The position numbers and the translations under genes are program-made. Shown here one piece after another: positions 27,012-38,137 of a stretch of 64,000 bases of DNA (position 1 is the stretch's first letter; the number at the start of each line of letters is the position of its first letter). This DNA is from Alteromonas sp. KC3. GTDB taxonomy: Bacteria > Pseudomonadota > Gammaproteobacteria > Enterobacterales > Alteromonadaceae. The notes under the pieces are model-generated. The model was not told the origin of the DNA. It saw only the letters and a list, made by a program, of their open reading frames with translations, and did no database searches. Location of the stretch: the NCBI RefSeq assembly GCF_016756315.1, contig NZ_AP024235.1, forward strand, positions 2,108,001 through 2,172,000. The letters run 5' to 3'.

Positions 27012-29726
27012 ATGTCTGATAACGCTAAAGAAATCCTCCCCGTTAATATTGAGGAAGAGTTAAAAAACTCGTACCTCGATTACGCGATGAGCGTTATTGT
27101 CGGGCGAGCATTGCCTGATGTAAGAGATGGCTTGAAGCCAGTGCACCGTCGTGTGCTGTTCGCTATGAACGAACTGAAAAACGACTTTAACAAGCCGTAT
27201 AAAAAATCTGCCCGTGTGGTAGGTGATGTTATCGGTAAATACCACCCTCATGGTGATTCTGCTGTATACGACACTATTGTTCGTATGGCGCAGCCTTTCT
27301 CACTGCGCTACATGCTTGTAGACGGTCAGGGTAACTTTGGTTCAGTTGATGGTGACTCGGCAGCTGCAATGCGTTACACCGAAGTACGCATGGCAAAAAT
27401 CGCTCATGAACTGCTAGCCGATCTCGACAAAGAAACTGTTGATTTTGTGCCAAACTATGACGGCACAGAACATATCCCAGAAGTATTGCCTACTAAGGTA
27501 CCAAACCTGTTAGTAAATGGTTCATCTGGTATTGCGGTTGGTATGGCGACAAATATTCCGCCTCACAACCTGACTGAAGTTATCAATGGCTGTGTTGCGC
27601 TTATCCAAGACCCATCAATTACCATTGATGATTTGATGACGTATATTCCAGGTCCAGATTTCCCAACAGCTGCGATGATCAGCGGCCGTAAAGGTATTGA
27701 AGATGCATACCGCACCGGTCGTGGTAAAATCTATCTACGTGCTAAAGCAGAAATTGAGACTGACAATAATGGAAAAGAAACCATTGTTGTAAACGAAATT
27801 CCTTACCAAGTTAACAAAGCGCGTCTTATTGAAAAAATTGCTGAACTGGTAAAAGAAAAGCGTATCGAAGGCGTTTCTGCACTGCGCGACGAGTCTGATA
27901 AAGACGGTATGCGCATTGTTATTGAAGTCAAACGCAACGAATCTGCTGAAGTACTGCTTAACCATTTATATGCCAATACACAGTTGCAAACAGTATTCGG
28001 CATCAACATGGTTGCGCTAGATAACGGTCAGCCCAAGGTATTTAACCTTAAAGAAACACTTGAAGCGTTTATCCTTCACCGTCGTGAAGTGGTTACTCGC
28101 CGTACTGTGTTTGAACTGCGTAAAGCCCGTGACCGTGCACACATCTTAGAAGGTCTTGCAATCGCACTTGCTAATATCGACCCAATTATTGAGTTGATTA
28201 AAGCATCGCAAAGTCCAGCAGATGCGAAGAAATCACTTGTTGCACAGGGTTGGGATTTAGGCGACGTAGCGCAAATGCTAGAGCGTGCTGGCGATGATGC
28301 AGCCCGTCCTGATTGGCTAATGCCTGAATTTGGTATTCGCGACGGCAAGTACTACCTTACTGAGCAACAAGCACAAGCTATTCTTGATCTACGCCTGCAC
28401 AAATTAACTGGCCTTGAACATGAAAAGATCCTAGAAGAATATAAGCAACTTCTAGAAATCATCGCTGAACTACTTCATATCCTAAACAGCCCTGAGCGTT
28501 TGATGGAAGTAATTCAAGAAGAACTTGAAAAAGTTCGCGATGAATTTGGTGATGAACGCCGCACAGAAATTACTGCTGCAAGCCACGATATTGATATTGA
28601 AGATCTTATCGAACAAGAAGATGTAGTGGTTACACTGTCTCGCGAAGGCTATGTTAAGTATCAGAAATTAACTGATTACGAAGCGCAGCGTCGCGGTGGT
28701 CGTGGTAAGTCGGCGACGAAGATGAAAGATGAAGATTTCATCGAGCGATTACTTGTTGCAAATACGCACGACCACATTTTGTGTTTCTCTACACGCGGTC
28801 GTTTGTATTGGTTAAAAGTGTATCAGTTGCCGTTTGCAAGCAGAAATGCGCGCGGACGCCCAATCGTGAACATTCTTCCACTTGAAGAAAACGAACGTAT
28901 TACTGCTATTCTTCCAATCAAAGAGTTTGAAGAAGGTAAGTTTGTACTGATGGCTACGGCTAACGGTACCGTGAAGAAAACAGATCTAAGCCTATATTCT
29001 CGCCCACGTTCAAGCGGTATCATTGCAGTTAACCTTAATGAAGGCGATGAGCTAATTGGTGTAGACATCACCCACGGTGACGACGACATTATGTTGTTCT
29101 CTGACGCGGGTAAAGTGGTTCGCTTCAACGAAAAGCTTCGCGATAGCGAAACTGGCGAAGTGAAGCGCGATCCTGAAACAGGTGAAGAGCTTCAAGCGCT
29201 ACGCCCAATGGGCAGAACGGCAACCGGTGTGCGTGGTATTAAGCTTCAAGACGGTCAGAAAGTGGTTTCTCTTATCGTGCCGAAAGGCGATGGTCCAATC
29301 TTAACGGCCACTGAAAACGGTTTTGGTAAGCGTACGCCGCTAGAAGATTACCCAGCGAAGAGTCGTGCGACACAAGGTGTAGTATCGATTAAAGTCTCTG
29401 AGCGTAATGGTAAAGTTGTTGGCGCTGTGCAAGTGGACGAAAGCAACGAAATTATGCTTATCAGTGACCAGGGTACACTAGTGCGTACCCGCGTAAGCGA
29501 AGTATCGGTTGTAGGCCGTAATACACAAGGTGTTCGTCTAATACGTACCGTAGAAGGTGAGCATGTGGTTGGTCTACAGCGCATTGAAGAGGTTGAGGAG
29601 TTACAAGAGTTTGATGAAGACGGTAACCCGATAATTTCTGAAGATGCATCTGAACAAGCAGAAACTGCTGTTCAAGAGCAAGAAAACGCCGCACAAGACG
29701 GCGATAGCTCAACGACAGAAGAGTAG
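27012..29726 (+). CDS. gyrA: DNA gyrase subunit A
   Basis: A 904-residue type IIA topoisomerase subunit that breaks and rejoins DNA during negative supercoiling. The catalytic tyrosine is Y122 in AAMRYTE. The quinolone-resistance region reads [11 protein letters not shown] with Ser83 and Asp87 as in susceptible E. coli. The C-terminal beta-pinwheel includes the GyrA box QRRGGRGK near residue 560. The last 45 residues are a very acidic tail rich in Glu, Asp and Gln. A terminator follows. Confidence 0.98.
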   Translation: MSDNAKEILPVNIEEELKNSYLDYAMSVIVGRALPDVRDGLKPVHRRVLFAMNELKNDFNKPYKKSARVVGDVIGKYHPHGDSAVYDTIVRMAQPFSLRYMLVDGQGNFGSVDGDSAAAMRYTEVRMAKIAHELLADLDKETVDFVPNYDGTEHIPEVLPTKVPNLLVNGSSGIAVGMATNIPPHNLTEVINGCVALIQDPSITIDDLMTYIPGPDFPTAAMISGRKGIEDAYRTGRGKIYLRAKAEIETDNNGKETIVVNEIPYQVNKARLIEKIAELVKEKRIEGVSALRDESDKDGMRIVIEVKRNESAEVLLNHLYANTQLQTVFGINMVALDNGQPKVFNLKETLEAFILHRREVVTRRTVFELRKARDRAHILEGLAIALANIDPIIELIKASQSPADAKKSLVAQGWDLGDVAQMLERAGDDAARPDWLMPEFGIRDGKYYLTEQQAQAILDLRLHKLTGLEHEKILEEYKQLLEIIAELLHILNSPERLMEVIQEELEKVRDEFGDERRTEITAASHDIDIEDLIEQEDVVVTLSREGYVKYQKLTDYEAQRRGGRGKSATKMKDEDFIERLLVANTHDHILCFSTRGRLYWLKVYQLPFASRNARGRPIVNILPLEENERITAILPIKEFEEGKFVLMATANGTVKKTDLSLYSRPRSSGIIAVNLNEGDELIGVDITHGDDDIMLFSDAGKVVRFNEKLRDSETGEVKRDPETGEELQALRPMGRTATGVRGIKLQDGQKVVSLIVPKGDGPILTATENGFGKRTPLEDYPAKSRATQGVVSIKVSERNGKVVGAVQVDESNEIMLISDQGTLVRTRVSEVSVVGRNTQGVRLIRTVEGEHVVGLQRIEEVEELQEFDEDGNPIISEDASEQAETAVQEQENAAQDGDSSTTEE

Positions 29727-29772
29727 GGGTAGCGCGCGACATTAACGTACGCGCATTATCAGTGTTCTTTCA

Positions 29773-29802
29773 AACAAGCGGCTTAAGCCGCTTGTTATTT
29801 TT
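29773..29802 (+). terminator. Intrinsic terminator of gyrA
   Basis: AACAAGCGGC/GCCGCTTGTT with loop TTAA followed by ATTTTT. It lies between gyrA and the serC start codon. Confidence 0.85.
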
Positions 29803-29821
29803 ACAGGTGTTGAAAAACGCA

Positions 29822-30907
29822 ATGAAAGAGGTTTTTAACTTTTGCGCAGGCCCTGCAATGCTTCCAAAGGAAGTGATGCAAAAAGCCCAAGCTGAATTCA
29901 CAAACTGGCGCGACTTAGGCTGCTCTGTAATGGAAGTAAGCCACCGTGGCAAAGACTTCATTGAAATAGCGGCAAAGGCGGAGCAAGATCTTCGTGACCT
30001 ATTGTCAGTGCCATCTAATTATCACGTACTGTTCACGCATGGTGGCGGTCGTGGTCAATTTGCTGCTGTGCCGCTAAACCTTTCCAGTACAAGCGACACT
30101 AGCTTACATTTAGTAAGTGGCTCTTGGTCAAAAGGCGCAGTTGAAGAAGCTGAGAAGTACAACAATGCAGTGGTGGTAGGTAATGTTACCGACAAAGATG
30201 GCCTACAGTACGTTGCTAACCCTTCACTAAGTGATATTGACCAAACCGCAGCCTATTATCATTTTTGCCCTAATGAAACTGTAGACGGTATTGCCTTTGA
30301 TTGGCTACCTGAAGCAGGCGATGTACCGTTAGTGTCTGATATGTCATCTACTATACTATCGCAACCTATTGATGTGGCGAAACACGGTGTTATTTACGCA
30401 GGTGCGCAAAAAAACATTGGGCCTAGTGGTTTATCTGTGGTTATTGTTCGCGACGATCTGGTAGGCAAAGCACGTAAGGAAACACCGTCTATTTTCGATT
30501 ATGCGCTAGCTGCAAAATCAGACTCCATGTACAACACACCACCGACATTTTCGTGGTATTTGGCAGGCCTTGTATTTGAATGGCTAAAAGACATGGGCGG
30601 TGTAGACGCAATGGCCAAACGCAACAGCGAAAAAGCGGCGTTGCTGTATTCAGCCATTGATAGCTCTGATTTTTATTCAAGTAAAGTTCACCCAGACAAT
30701 CGTTCGAAGATGAATGTGCCTTTCCATTTGGCAGATCCTGAGCTCGATAAGCTATTTTTAGCGCAATCTCAAGACGCTGGGCTGCTCGCGCTTAAAGGGC
30801 ACCGTTCGGTAGGGGGCATGCGTGCCAGTATTTATAATGCAATGCCGGTTGAAGGCATTGTGGCGCTAGTTGAATTTATGCGCGAATTTGAAAGAGTGAA
30901 TGGATAA
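29822..30907 (+). CDS. serC: Phosphoserine aminotransferase
   Basis: A 361-residue PLP enzyme that makes phosphoserine for serine synthesis and 4-phosphohydroxythreonine for vitamin B6. [12 protein letters not shown] is the family N-terminus, [12 protein letters not shown] lies near the cofactor, and the PLP lysine is in [11 protein letters not shown]. The ATG at 29822 is chosen because the longer frame from 29762 would run through the gyrA terminator. Its stop overlaps the aroA start, so the two are translationally coupled, as in the E. coli serC-aroA operon. Confidence 0.97.
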   Translation: MKEVFNFCAGPAMLPKEVMQKAQAEFTNWRDLGCSVMEVSHRGKDFIEIAAKAEQDLRDLLSVPSNYHVLFTHGGGRGQFAAVPLNLSSTSDTSLHLVSGSWSKGAVEEAEKYNNAVVVGNVTDKDGLQYVANPSLSDIDQTAAYYHFCPNETVDGIAFDWLPEAGDVPLVSDMSSTILSQPIDVAKHGVIYAGAQKNIGPSGLSVVIVRDDLVGKARKETPSIFDYALAAKSDSMYNTPPTFSWYLAGLVFEWLKDMGGVDAMAKRNSEKAALLYSAIDSSDFYSSKVHPDNRSKMNVPFHLADPELDKLFLAQSQDAGLLALKGHRSVGGMRASIYNAMPVEGIVALVEFMREFERVNG

Positions 30908-32192
30908 AATGGAGCAGTTAACATTAGACCCGATTGCAAAGGTATCGGGAGAGGTCAATGTACCTGGCTCAAAAAGCTTGTCTAATCGTGCATTGTTACT
31001 TGCGGCATTGGCGGAAGGACAAACTGAACTAACGAACCTGTTAGACAGTGATGACATTTCACATATGCTGAATGCCCTGACCAAGCTTGGTGTAAGCTAT
31101 GAGCTGAATGAAGACAAAACACGTTGTGTCGTACAAGGTAACAATGGGGCTTTTGACGTTGCAGAACCCCTTGAGTTATTTTTGGGCAATGCGGGTACAG
31201 CAATGCGCCCCCTATGTGCGGCACTCGCGGCAAGTAATGTTGATACTGTGCTTACTGGTGAGCCTCGCATGGAAGAACGCCCGATTGGTGATTTGGTTGA
31301 TGCACTACGCGAGGCCAATGCCGATATTACTTATTTGAAAAATGATGGTTTTCCGCCACTTCAAATAAAAGGTAAAACACTAAGCGGCGGCGAAATGTCA
31401 GTTGACGGAAGTGTTTCAAGCCAGTTTTTGACAGCACTGTTGATGGCTGCGCCACTTTTCACTGGTGACGTGGTTATTCGTATCAAAGGTGAACTTGTCT
31501 CTAAGCCTTATATTGATATCACATTAGATACGATGGCCAAATTCGGTGTGTCGGTAGATAACGATAATTACCAGACATTTACCATATCGGGCGATGCAAA
31601 GTACGTTGCGCCCGGTAAATTTATGGTTGAAGGTGATGCATCATCAGCGTCTTATTTTCTAGCCGCTGGCGCAATTAAAGGTGGCACGGTACGCGTAACT
31701 GGTATAGGCCAAAATAGCATACAAGGTGACATTCGTTTCGCTGATGTGCTTGAAGCGATGGGCGCAAAGGTAGTGTGGCACGATGAATACGTTGAAGTGA
31801 CGGGCGCACCACTTAAAGGGGTTAATATGGACATGAACCATATTCCAGATGCGGCCATGACCATTGCTACAACAGCTTTGTTTGCAGAAGGTCCAACGAC
31901 CATGACAAACATCTACAACTGGCGCGTTAAAGAAACAGACCGACTAAATGCCATGGCGACAGAACTTCAAAAGTTAGGTGCCAAGGTTGAAGAAGGGCAC
32001 GATTACATAACAGTATGGCCAACTGACCAACTTAAGCATGCAGAAATCGATACGTATAATGACCATCGCATTGCAATGTGCTTCTCGTTAGTGGCACTAA
32101 GTGATACGCCGGTGACTATTAACGACCCAGGCTGCACGCGCAAGACGTTCCCTGACTACTTCACTCGATTTAAGACGCTTTACAGTGCGTAA
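30900..32192 (+). CDS. aroA: EPSP synthase (3-phosphoshikimate 1-carboxyvinyltransferase)
   Basis: A 430-residue shikimate-pathway enzyme that transfers enolpyruvyl from PEP to shikimate 3-phosphate; it is the glyphosate target. Signatures seen are [28 protein letters not shown] and RVKETDRL. The GNAGTAMRP loop has the class I form with Gly, Thr and Pro as in E. coli, implying glyphosate sensitivity. The ATG overlaps the last codons of serC by 8 bases. Confidence 0.98.
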   Translation: MDKMEQLTLDPIAKVSGEVNVPGSKSLSNRALLLAALAEGQTELTNLLDSDDISHMLNALTKLGVSYELNEDKTRCVVQGNNGAFDVAEPLELFLGNAGTAMRPLCAALAASNVDTVLTGEPRMEERPIGDLVDALREANADITYLKNDGFPPLQIKGKTLSGGEMSVDGSVSSQFLTALLMAAPLFTGDVVIRIKGELVSKPYIDITLDTMAKFGVSVDNDNYQTFTISGDAKYVAPGKFMVEGDASSASYFLAAGAIKGGTVRVTGIGQNSIQGDIRFADVLEAMGAKVVWHDEYVEVTGAPLKGVNMDMNHIPDAAMTIATTALFAEGPTTMTNIYNWRVKETDRLNAMATELQKLGAKVEEGHDYITVWPTDQLKHAEIDTYNDHRIAMCFSLVALSDTPVTINDPGCTRKTFPDYFTRFKTLYSA

Positions 32193-32270
32193 CGTCGCTA
32201 CTAGGGCACCCGAATAGCGCTAATATAAGCGCATTTCAGTGTGACTCTGTATCAAAATTAGTCAAATGTA

Positions 32271-32297
32271 CAATGCCACCTTGTTCAGGTGGCATTG
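32271..32297 (+). terminator. Hairpin after aroA
   Basis: A perfect 10-bp stem CAATGCCACC/GGTGGCATTG with loop TTGTTCA, but no T run follows. It may be a processing or stability hairpin between aroA and cmk rather than a full terminator. Confidence 0.55.
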
Positions 32298-32358
32298 CTT
32301 ATCTTGAAGTAAAGCGTATAATTGCGCGCGATTTTTGTAATTAGATGATGGAGCAGGT

Positions 32359-33030
32359 ATGCATTCCACACCCGTAGTCACGGTTGACGGTCCTAGTGGT
32401 GCTGGTAAGGGTACGTTAAGTAGCTTATTAGCAAAGAAATTAGGGTGGCACTTTTTAGATAGCGGAGCAATATACCGCGTACTAGCAGTTGCCGCACTAC
32501 ACCACGACCTTCCGTGTGATGATGAAGAATGTGTTGTTCCTCTTGCAACCGGTCTCGACGTAAGTTTTGAGACGAATGAAGAAGCAACGCGCATCATTTT
32601 AGAAGGCGAAGATGTCACTGACGATATTCGCACTGAAGATGTAGGCGCAGTGGCTTCAAAAGTAGCAGCACTACCAAGAGTGCGTGAAGCACTGCTTCGT
32701 AGGCAGCGTGCATTCCAACAAGACCCTGGTTTGGTGGCAGATGGTCGCGACATGGGTACGGTGGTTTTCCCAGATGCGCCGGTTAAGATTTTTCTTACCG
32801 CAAGCGCTGAAGCCCGTGCTGAGCGTCGCTATAGCCAGTTGAAAGCTAAGGGCATGGATGTTAATATTGCGCGCCTTTTAACCGATATCAAGGCAAGAGA
32901 CGAGCGTGATACACAACGCGCGGTTGCCCCTTTGGTACCGGCACAAGATGCTGTAATTATTGATTCAACGGACTTGGATATTGACCAAGTCTTTGAAAAA
33001 GCGATGGATATTATTTCCTCACGCCTTTAA
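32359..33030 (+). CDS. cmk: Cytidylate kinase
   Basis: A 223-residue kinase that phosphorylates CMP and dCMP. The P-loop is GPSGAGKGT, and the substrate loops include LDSGAIYRV and [12 protein letters not shown]. Length matches bacterial CMP kinase. GGAG precedes the ATG. It is the first gene of the cmk-rpsA-ihfB block conserved in gammaproteobacteria. Confidence 0.97.
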   Translation: MHSTPVVTVDGPSGAGKGTLSSLLAKKLGWHFLDSGAIYRVLAVAALHHDLPCDDEECVVPLATGLDVSFETNEEATRIILEGEDVTDDIRTEDVGAVASKVAALPRVREALLRRQRAFQQDPGLVADGRDMGTVVFPDAPVKIFLTASAEARAERRYSQLKAKGMDVNIARLLTDIKARDERDTQRAVAPLVPAQDAVIIDSTDLDIDQVFEKAMDIISSRL

Positions 33031-33095
33031 CAGACGAGAGCTGATCGCATCCAAAGCAGTGTTGCTACAGGAAGTGGCGACTAATTTTAATAACC

Positions 33096-33121
33096 CCACG
33101 TTATCCGGATTAGAAGCGTGG
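33096..33121 (+). promoter_or_regulatory. rpsA leader hairpin
   Basis: CCACG pairs with CGTGG around a region containing ATCCGGAT, about 30 bases before the rpsA start, which itself lacks a strong Shine-Dalgarno sequence. In E. coli the rpsA leader uses hairpins with GGA loops for S1 autoregulation; an equivalent role here is inference. Confidence 0.4.
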
Positions 33122-33150
33122 ATATCAACTTAAAAGTTTATTTGAGACTT

Positions 33151-34821
33151 ATGACTGAAAATTTTGCACAACTTTTTGAAGAAAGCTTACAAGAACTAGA
33201 AACACGTCCTGGTTCAATTGTAAAAGGTACTGTTGTTTCTATCGACAAAGACATCGTTCTTGTTGACGCGGGCTTGAAATCAGAAAGTGCTATCCCAGCA
33301 GACCAATTTAAGAACGCTGAAGGCGAACTAGAAATCGCTATCGGTGACGAAGTAGACGTAGCACTAGATGCAGTTGAAGATGGTTTCGGTGAAACTATCC
33401 TATCTCGCGAAAAAGCGAAGCGTCACGAAGCGTGGGTTGAGCTGGAAAAAGCTTACGAAGATAAAGTTACTATCAAGGGCGTTATCAACGGTAAAGTTAA
33501 AGGCGGTTTCACTGTTGAAGTTAACAGTGTACGCGCGTTCCTTCCTGGTTCACTAGTAGACGTACGCCCTGTACGTGACACTACTCACCTAGAAGGCAAA
33601 GAGCTTGAATTTAAAGTTATCAAGCTTGACGCTAAGCGTAACAACGTTGTTGTTTCTCGTCGTGCAGTTATCGAAGCTGAAAGCAGCCAAGAGCGTGAAT
33701 CACTTCTTGCTAACCTTGAAGAAGGTCACGAAATCAAGGGTATCGTTAAGAACCTTACTGACTACGGTGCGTTCGTTGACCTTGGTGGCGTAGACGGTCT
33801 ACTACACATCACTGATATGGCTTGGAAGCGCGTTAAGCACCCAAGTGAAATCGTGAATGTTGGTGACGAAATCAACGTTAAAGTACTTAAGTTCGACAAA
33901 GAGAAGCAACGTGTTTCTCTTGGTATGAAGCAAATGGGCAACGATCCATGGCAAGAAATTGCTTCTCGTTACCCAGAAGGTACTAAGATCAACGGTCAGG
34001 TTACTAACCTTACTGACTACGGCTGCTTCGTTGAAATCGAAGACGGCGTTGAAGGTCTTGTACACGTTTCTGAAATGGATTGGACTAACAAGAACATCCA
34101 CCCATCTAAAGTTGTTAACCTAGGTGACACTGTAGATGTAATGGTTCTTGAAATCGACGAAGAGCGTCGTCGTATTTCTCTAGGTCTTAAGCAGTGCATT
34201 GCTAACCCTTGGGAAACTTTTGCTGAGTCACACGAAAAAGGTGACAAAGTGTCTGGTAAGATCAAGTCAATCACTGACTTCGGTATCTTCATCGGCCTTG
34301 ACGGCGGCATCGACGGTCTAGTTCACCTTTCTGACATCAGCTGGAACAAGTCTGGTGAAGACGCGGTTCGCGACTACAAGAAAGGCGATGAAATCTCTGC
34401 AGTCGTACTACAAGTCGACCCAGAGCGTGAGCGTATCTCTCTTGGCGTTAAGCAAATCGAAGAAGATCCTTTCAACAAGTATCTGACAGATAACAAGAAA
34501 GGTGCTATCGTTACTGGTACAGTAACAGCAGTTGATGCGAAAGGCGTTACTGTAAACCTAGCTGAAGAAGTTGACGGCTACATCCGCGTTGCAGATCTTG
34601 CTGTAGAGCGTGTTGAAGACGCAACAGAAGTAGCAAGCGTTGGTGATAGCATTGAAGCGAAGTTCATGGGCGTTGACCGTAAGAACCGCACTGTTAACCT
34701 ATCTGTTAAAGCGAAAGATCAGGCTGACGAAAAAGAAGCTATCGATAAAGTTAACCAACAAGAAGATGTTGGTTTCGCTAACGCGATGGCAGAAGCATTT
34801 AAAGCTGCTAAAGGCGAATAA
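33151..34821 (+). CDS. rpsA: 30S ribosomal protein S1
   Basis: A 556-residue protein with six S1/OB-fold RNA-binding repeats, roughly residues 21-87, 105-170, 192-260, 277-347, 364-434 and 451-520; repeats 3-6 share phrases such as [19 protein letters not shown]. It binds mRNA and delivers it to the 30S subunit. The start at 33151 ([13 protein letters not shown]) agrees with E. coli S1; the longer frame adds 11 unrelated residues. Codon use is visibly biased (CGT, GGT, AAC, CTT/CTA pattern), as expected of a very highly expressed gene. Confidence 0.98.
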   Translation: MTENFAQLFEESLQELETRPGSIVKGTVVSIDKDIVLVDAGLKSESAIPADQFKNAEGELEIAIGDEVDVALDAVEDGFGETILSREKAKRHEAWVELEKAYEDKVTIKGVINGKVKGGFTVEVNSVRAFLPGSLVDVRPVRDTTHLEGKELEFKVIKLDAKRNNVVVSRRAVIEAESSQERESLLANLEEGHEIKGIVKNLTDYGAFVDLGGVDGLLHITDMAWKRVKHPSEIVNVGDEINVKVLKFDKEKQRVSLGMKQMGNDPWQEIASRYPEGTKINGQVTNLTDYGCFVEIEDGVEGLVHVSEMDWTNKNIHPSKVVNLGDTVDVMVLEIDEERRRISLGLKQCIANPWETFAESHEKGDKVSGKIKSITDFGIFIGLDGGIDGLVHLSDISWNKSGEDAVRDYKKGDEISAVVLQVDPERERISLGVKQIEEDPFNKYLTDNKKGAIVTGTVTAVDAKGVTVNLAEEVDGYIRVADLAVERVEDATEVASVGDSIEAKFMGVDRKNRTVNLSVKAKDQADEKEAIDKVNQQEDVGFANAMAEAFKAAKGE

Positions 34822-34897
34822 TGCTTTTGTGGGTGTGCAAATGCACACCCAGTTCGCGATAGCTGTTTAAACAATAATATTGACAATGAGGTTAAGC

Positions 34898-35185
34898 ATG
34901 ACCAAGTCTGAATTAATTGAACGGCTCGCGGATCAAGCGCGTCATATTCCTGCGAAGGAACTTGAACTGGCCATTAAAGAACTTTTAGAGCAGATGGCGC
35001 AAACTTTACAAAAAGGTGAGCGTATCGAAATTAGAGGTTTTGGCAGCTTTTCTCTTCACTACCGTGCGCCACGCGTAGGTAGAAACCCGAAAACGGGTGA
35101 AACAGTAAAGCTTGACGGTAAATATGTACCGCACTTTAAGCCAGGGAAAGAGCTTCGTGAAAGAGTAGATGCGTCAATTGCATAA
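34898..35185 (+). CDS. ihfB: Integration host factor subunit beta
   Basis: A 95-residue HU/IHF-family DNA-bending protein. [20 protein letters not shown] is the beta-arm with the intercalating proline. The ATG at 34898 is chosen because GAGG lies six bases upstream and the protein then begins [11 protein letters not shown] like other IHF-beta proteins. It follows rpsA by 76 bases, as is standard, and is closed by a terminator. Confidence 0.97.
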   Translation: MTKSELIERLADQARHIPAKELELAIKELLEQMAQTLQKGERIEIRGFGSFSLHYRAPRVGRNPKTGETVKLDGKYVPHFKPGKELRERVDASIA

Positions 35186-35193
35186 AAAATTTG

Positions 35194-35218
35194 AAAGCCG
35201 CTGAAAAGCGGCTTTTTT
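35194..35218 (+). terminator. Intrinsic terminator of ihfB
   Basis: AAAGCCGC/GCGGCTTT with loop TGAAAA and a following T run. Confidence 0.9.
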
Positions 35219-35417
35219 AATACATCCAAGTCCAATCTAACATCCAATAGCAGCGTGAAAATAACGCGGCTTTATTATTTTATTAACATTAATTTTCCAT
35301 CAAAACATCATCTTGGTTGCTTTTTATACTTTTGTTTAGTTGACTTTGTCTATTGACGGGTAGATTAATACGGTTATATATTATCCAGATAATAATAAAA
35401 CGGTATTAGTAGAAGTA

Positions 35418-37760
35418 ATGTCAGCCGGCGACGAACAATCAATAATTAAGCAATATCAGCCGCTCATACGTGCTTTAATCCCCTATGAACAGCAAAACAG
35501 ACTGCTAGAGGGGATAAACAAATTCTCAAAAAGACTCCCAAGTAGCGTAAGGAAAGTTGTTAAAGAGGAAGTGGTACGGTTAACGTCACTTACTGATGCG
35601 CCTGCTGATAACTCTGCCTTTGCACAATTCCCTGTAATGAAGTTTAAGCACTTTGGTGTTCAGATGCGCTTAGACAAAGTAGGGGCTCAAATACTTAAAA
35701 ACGAAACATCACTTTATCAAGACAGATACACCGTAGGTGTTTTTGAATCGGTGATGAATTCTGACTTTTACCAGTCGCAGATAAAGAAAGAGCAATTCAA
35801 AAAGATTGTCGATGCATTTAATGTTGAAAGCCAATCATTCACCGATATTGATTTTGGTGATGATATCGCGATTCGTCCGAATTTTACGCTTGCGTCAGCT
35901 CAATTCGAAAAGGGCAGGCACTGTGCAATAAGCTCGCTGTCATACAAAGGGTTCTCCCTAGAGACCAAGCGCCCACCTAATGCAAGCACTGGCGATAAGC
36001 TTACCTTTACCTTGCCCGAAATAGCTGGACTTACAAAAGAACAAACAGACGTAACGCTTGAGTTAGAGTCGGTTAAATACAACAAGCATTTAGGTAAGTA
36101 TGAGTCGAGTTTTGTTTTTCCTGATGATCTTGACCCTTCGCTAGTTACCGCGTTAAAGCGCTACGTCAGTATTACGGCTTACAAGCAACCATTGCAGCGT
36201 GATTTAGAAATTGAGCGCGCCATGCAAGAACTAGAGCGCGATCGCATTTTAGAAAATAGCCCATGGCTTCCGGTTTTTCTAGCACCGAACAAAACATCGT
36301 TAAAGCCAGTTATTGCGCTTTATACTAAAGCTAACGTGGAACACAATAACTCGACCAAAGTGCTGGCAAGTCTGCAAGATAAGCCCATTTTTGCGACCTT
36401 GGTTGAAGAACTGAGAAAATACAACGAAGCGTATGTATTTCACGGTAATATCAAGACAAAAAGTGGCAATATTCAAATCACCGCCACGCATCGTCAACTA
36501 CTCGCGCTCGGTCAATTAAACGCGCTCGTGTATTTGTTGGCAAAAAGCGAGGATTTTATTTGTACTCATTGTCGATTAGATGAAGTGAGTAAACAGGATA
36601 AAATTAAAGCTTTCGCTATTCACGACATCTCAAGCAAGGAATTCGAGCATTTAGCACAAATTACTCACGTGCTTTATTGTAAAGATGTCACAAACTATCT
36701 CAGTAATTTATCATTGCTCGCTAAATGTGATTTTAAGCCTTTGTCCAAGACACTTAAAGCCAGTGGCAAGAACTGGCAAATTGATTATGTTATGGAGGAA
36801 GACTTAGATAGGCGCTGCGAAACGCGATATTTAATGGATAAGGCTGCGTCAATTAAAACAGGGTTGTTGTCATCAATCGATGCCCGTGTCTCTGACTTAA
36901 GTGCAAGTGGCATGAAGTTAAAAGTAGCGCCTAACAGCGATGTGCAGCAAGAAATTCGCGTAACAATACCAGACCTTAAGATCAAAGGTGAAAAGTATAA
37001 GGTAGTGCACTATGACGCTGATAATGGCGTTGTTCGTTTGTGCTTAACGGAAGACGCGCGCAAAGCCAAAGTGAGCTCCAGTGTTGATTCTATGGTCGAA
37101 GAGAACTCTGCCTATTTCAAGCTAAACGATATTGCGCGTACACAGCGCCTCACCCACCGTTTTATCTGGGAGCTGGCCGTTAGGCATATGCCTTCGCTAT
37201 CGGTATTGTGCGTAATGAACCGGTTTACTCTAGATAGATTAAAAACGGTTTATCAAAGCGACGCATCAGACGATTTATATCCGTTCTCTCGCACGCAAAA
37301 CATTATCCCGCTTCATGGTTTTTTCGCAGACAAAGGGCAAGCCAAACCAAAATCTCAAATATTAGAGGCAATGTTTAAAGAAACCTCTGAGCAAGCACTT
37401 GTTGTTCACTGCGTTAGAAAAAGTGATAGCAGACTAGTTTATATCAAAGAACGTGACTTCCTTTATTCAAAGCTGCGGACACAAATCAAAAATCAACTTG
37501 ATGAGAGTAAAATCCAACTCAGTGCCACGGATGTTACCGCAGTGCGCTGCCATGGCGCTACAACGCCATTGACGAAAAAGCGACTAGCACAACTTTCTAA
37601 ACTCGATAAAGCCATGTACGACAAACTTGAGACAATGCAAGCAGGTTATACTCATTGCATCTTTATCACTAATATGTCGGCATTACATCACGATTTGGTT
37701 GTTGATAACCTAATAGCAAAAGCGCAAAGACCAGACACCGAGAGAGAAGGGGCGGCATAG
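35418..37760 (+). CDS. Large PilZ-domain protein
   Basis: A 780-residue cytoplasmic protein with no membrane helix. A PilZ cyclic-di-GMP-binding motif is visible from about residue 464: RRCETRY (RxxxR) followed some 28 residues later by DARVSDLSASGMKLKV (D/NxSxxG). A second, weaker PilZ-like stretch (CAISSLSYKGFSLETKR) is near residue 170. The remaining 500 residues have no family I recognise. It sits between ihfB and lapA, which are usually adjacent, and has no partner gene. Probable role: a cyclic-di-GMP effector, target unknown. The GGDEF-EAL gene at 12970 is the only cyclic-di-GMP enzyme in the window. Confidence 0.8.
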   Translation: MSAGDEQSIIKQYQPLIRALIPYEQQNRLLEGINKFSKRLPSSVRKVVKEEVVRLTSLTDAPADNSAFAQFPVMKFKHFGVQMRLDKVGAQILKNETSLYQDRYTVGVFESVMNSDFYQSQIKKEQFKKIVDAFNVESQSFTDIDFGDDIAIRPNFTLASAQFEKGRHCAISSLSYKGFSLETKRPPNASTGDKLTFTLPEIAGLTKEQTDVTLELESVKYNKHLGKYESSFVFPDDLDPSLVTALKRYVSITAYKQPLQRDLEIERAMQELERDRILENSPWLPVFLAPNKTSLKPVIALYTKANVEHNNSTKVLASLQDKPIFATLVEELRKYNEAYVFHGNIKTKSGNIQITATHRQLLALGQLNALVYLLAKSEDFICTHCRLDEVSKQDKIKAFAIHDISSKEFEHLAQITHVLYCKDVTNYLSNLSLLAKCDFKPLSKTLKASGKNWQIDYVMEEDLDRRCETRYLMDKAASIKTGLLSSIDARVSDLSASGMKLKVAPNSDVQQEIRVTIPDLKIKGEKYKVVHYDADNGVVRLCLTEDARKAKVSSSVDSMVEENSAYFKLNDIARTQRLTHRFIWELAVRHMPSLSVLCVMNRFTLDRLKTVYQSDASDDLYPFSRTQNIIPLHGFFADKGQAKPKSQILEAMFKETSEQALVVHCVRKSDSRLVYIKERDFLYSKLRTQIKNQLDESKIQLSATDVTAVRCHGATTPLTKKRLAQLSKLDKAMYDKLETMQAGYTHCIFITNMSALHHDLVVDNLIAKAQRPDTEREGAA

Positions 37761-37876
37761 CTCGTGCTGGCTTGTTACGTATCTAGTGTAATGAGATGAA
37801 CCTTCACCCTCGCTTTTTCCTATTATCTCTTTGAGCAATTTGCTATTCTTATCAATAAATCAATAAAAAGGGTTTA

Positions 37877-38137
37877 GTGTTGAAAGGGATCCTGACATTC
37901 ATACTCATTTTAGTGCTATTGACGTTTGCATTTGTTATTGGCGCACTAAATGAATCTCAAGTAACCGTAAATTATCTTATCGCTCAAGCGAATTTACGTA
38001 TGTCTACGTTAATTGCTATCACCCTAGCGATTGGGGTGGCAATTGGTGTTCTGGTTATGCTGGTAGGTTGGCTGCGTTTGCGTGTACAACTTATGGCAGC
38101 ACAAAATAAAATTCAGCGATTGGAACAACAACACTAA
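37877..38137 (+). CDS. lapA: Lipopolysaccharide assembly protein A
   Basis: An 86-residue inner-membrane protein with two membrane helices and a basic, helical cytoplasmic tail (LRLRVQLMAAQNKIQRLEQQ), the DUF1049 pattern. With LapB it regulates LpxC proteolysis by FtsH and so lipopolysaccharide synthesis. The start is GTG at 37877 with AAGGG upstream; TTG three bases later is possible. The stop overlaps the lapB start by one base. Confidence 0.92.
   Translation: MLKGILTFILILVLLTFAFVIGALNESQVTVNYLIAQANLRMSTLIAITLAIGVAIGVLVMLVGWLRLRVQLMAAQNKIQRLEQQH

Noticed and set aside
27012..29726. Quinolone-resistance change in gyrA
   Set aside because: Ser83 and Asp87 are both present, so the usual resistance positions are unchanged.
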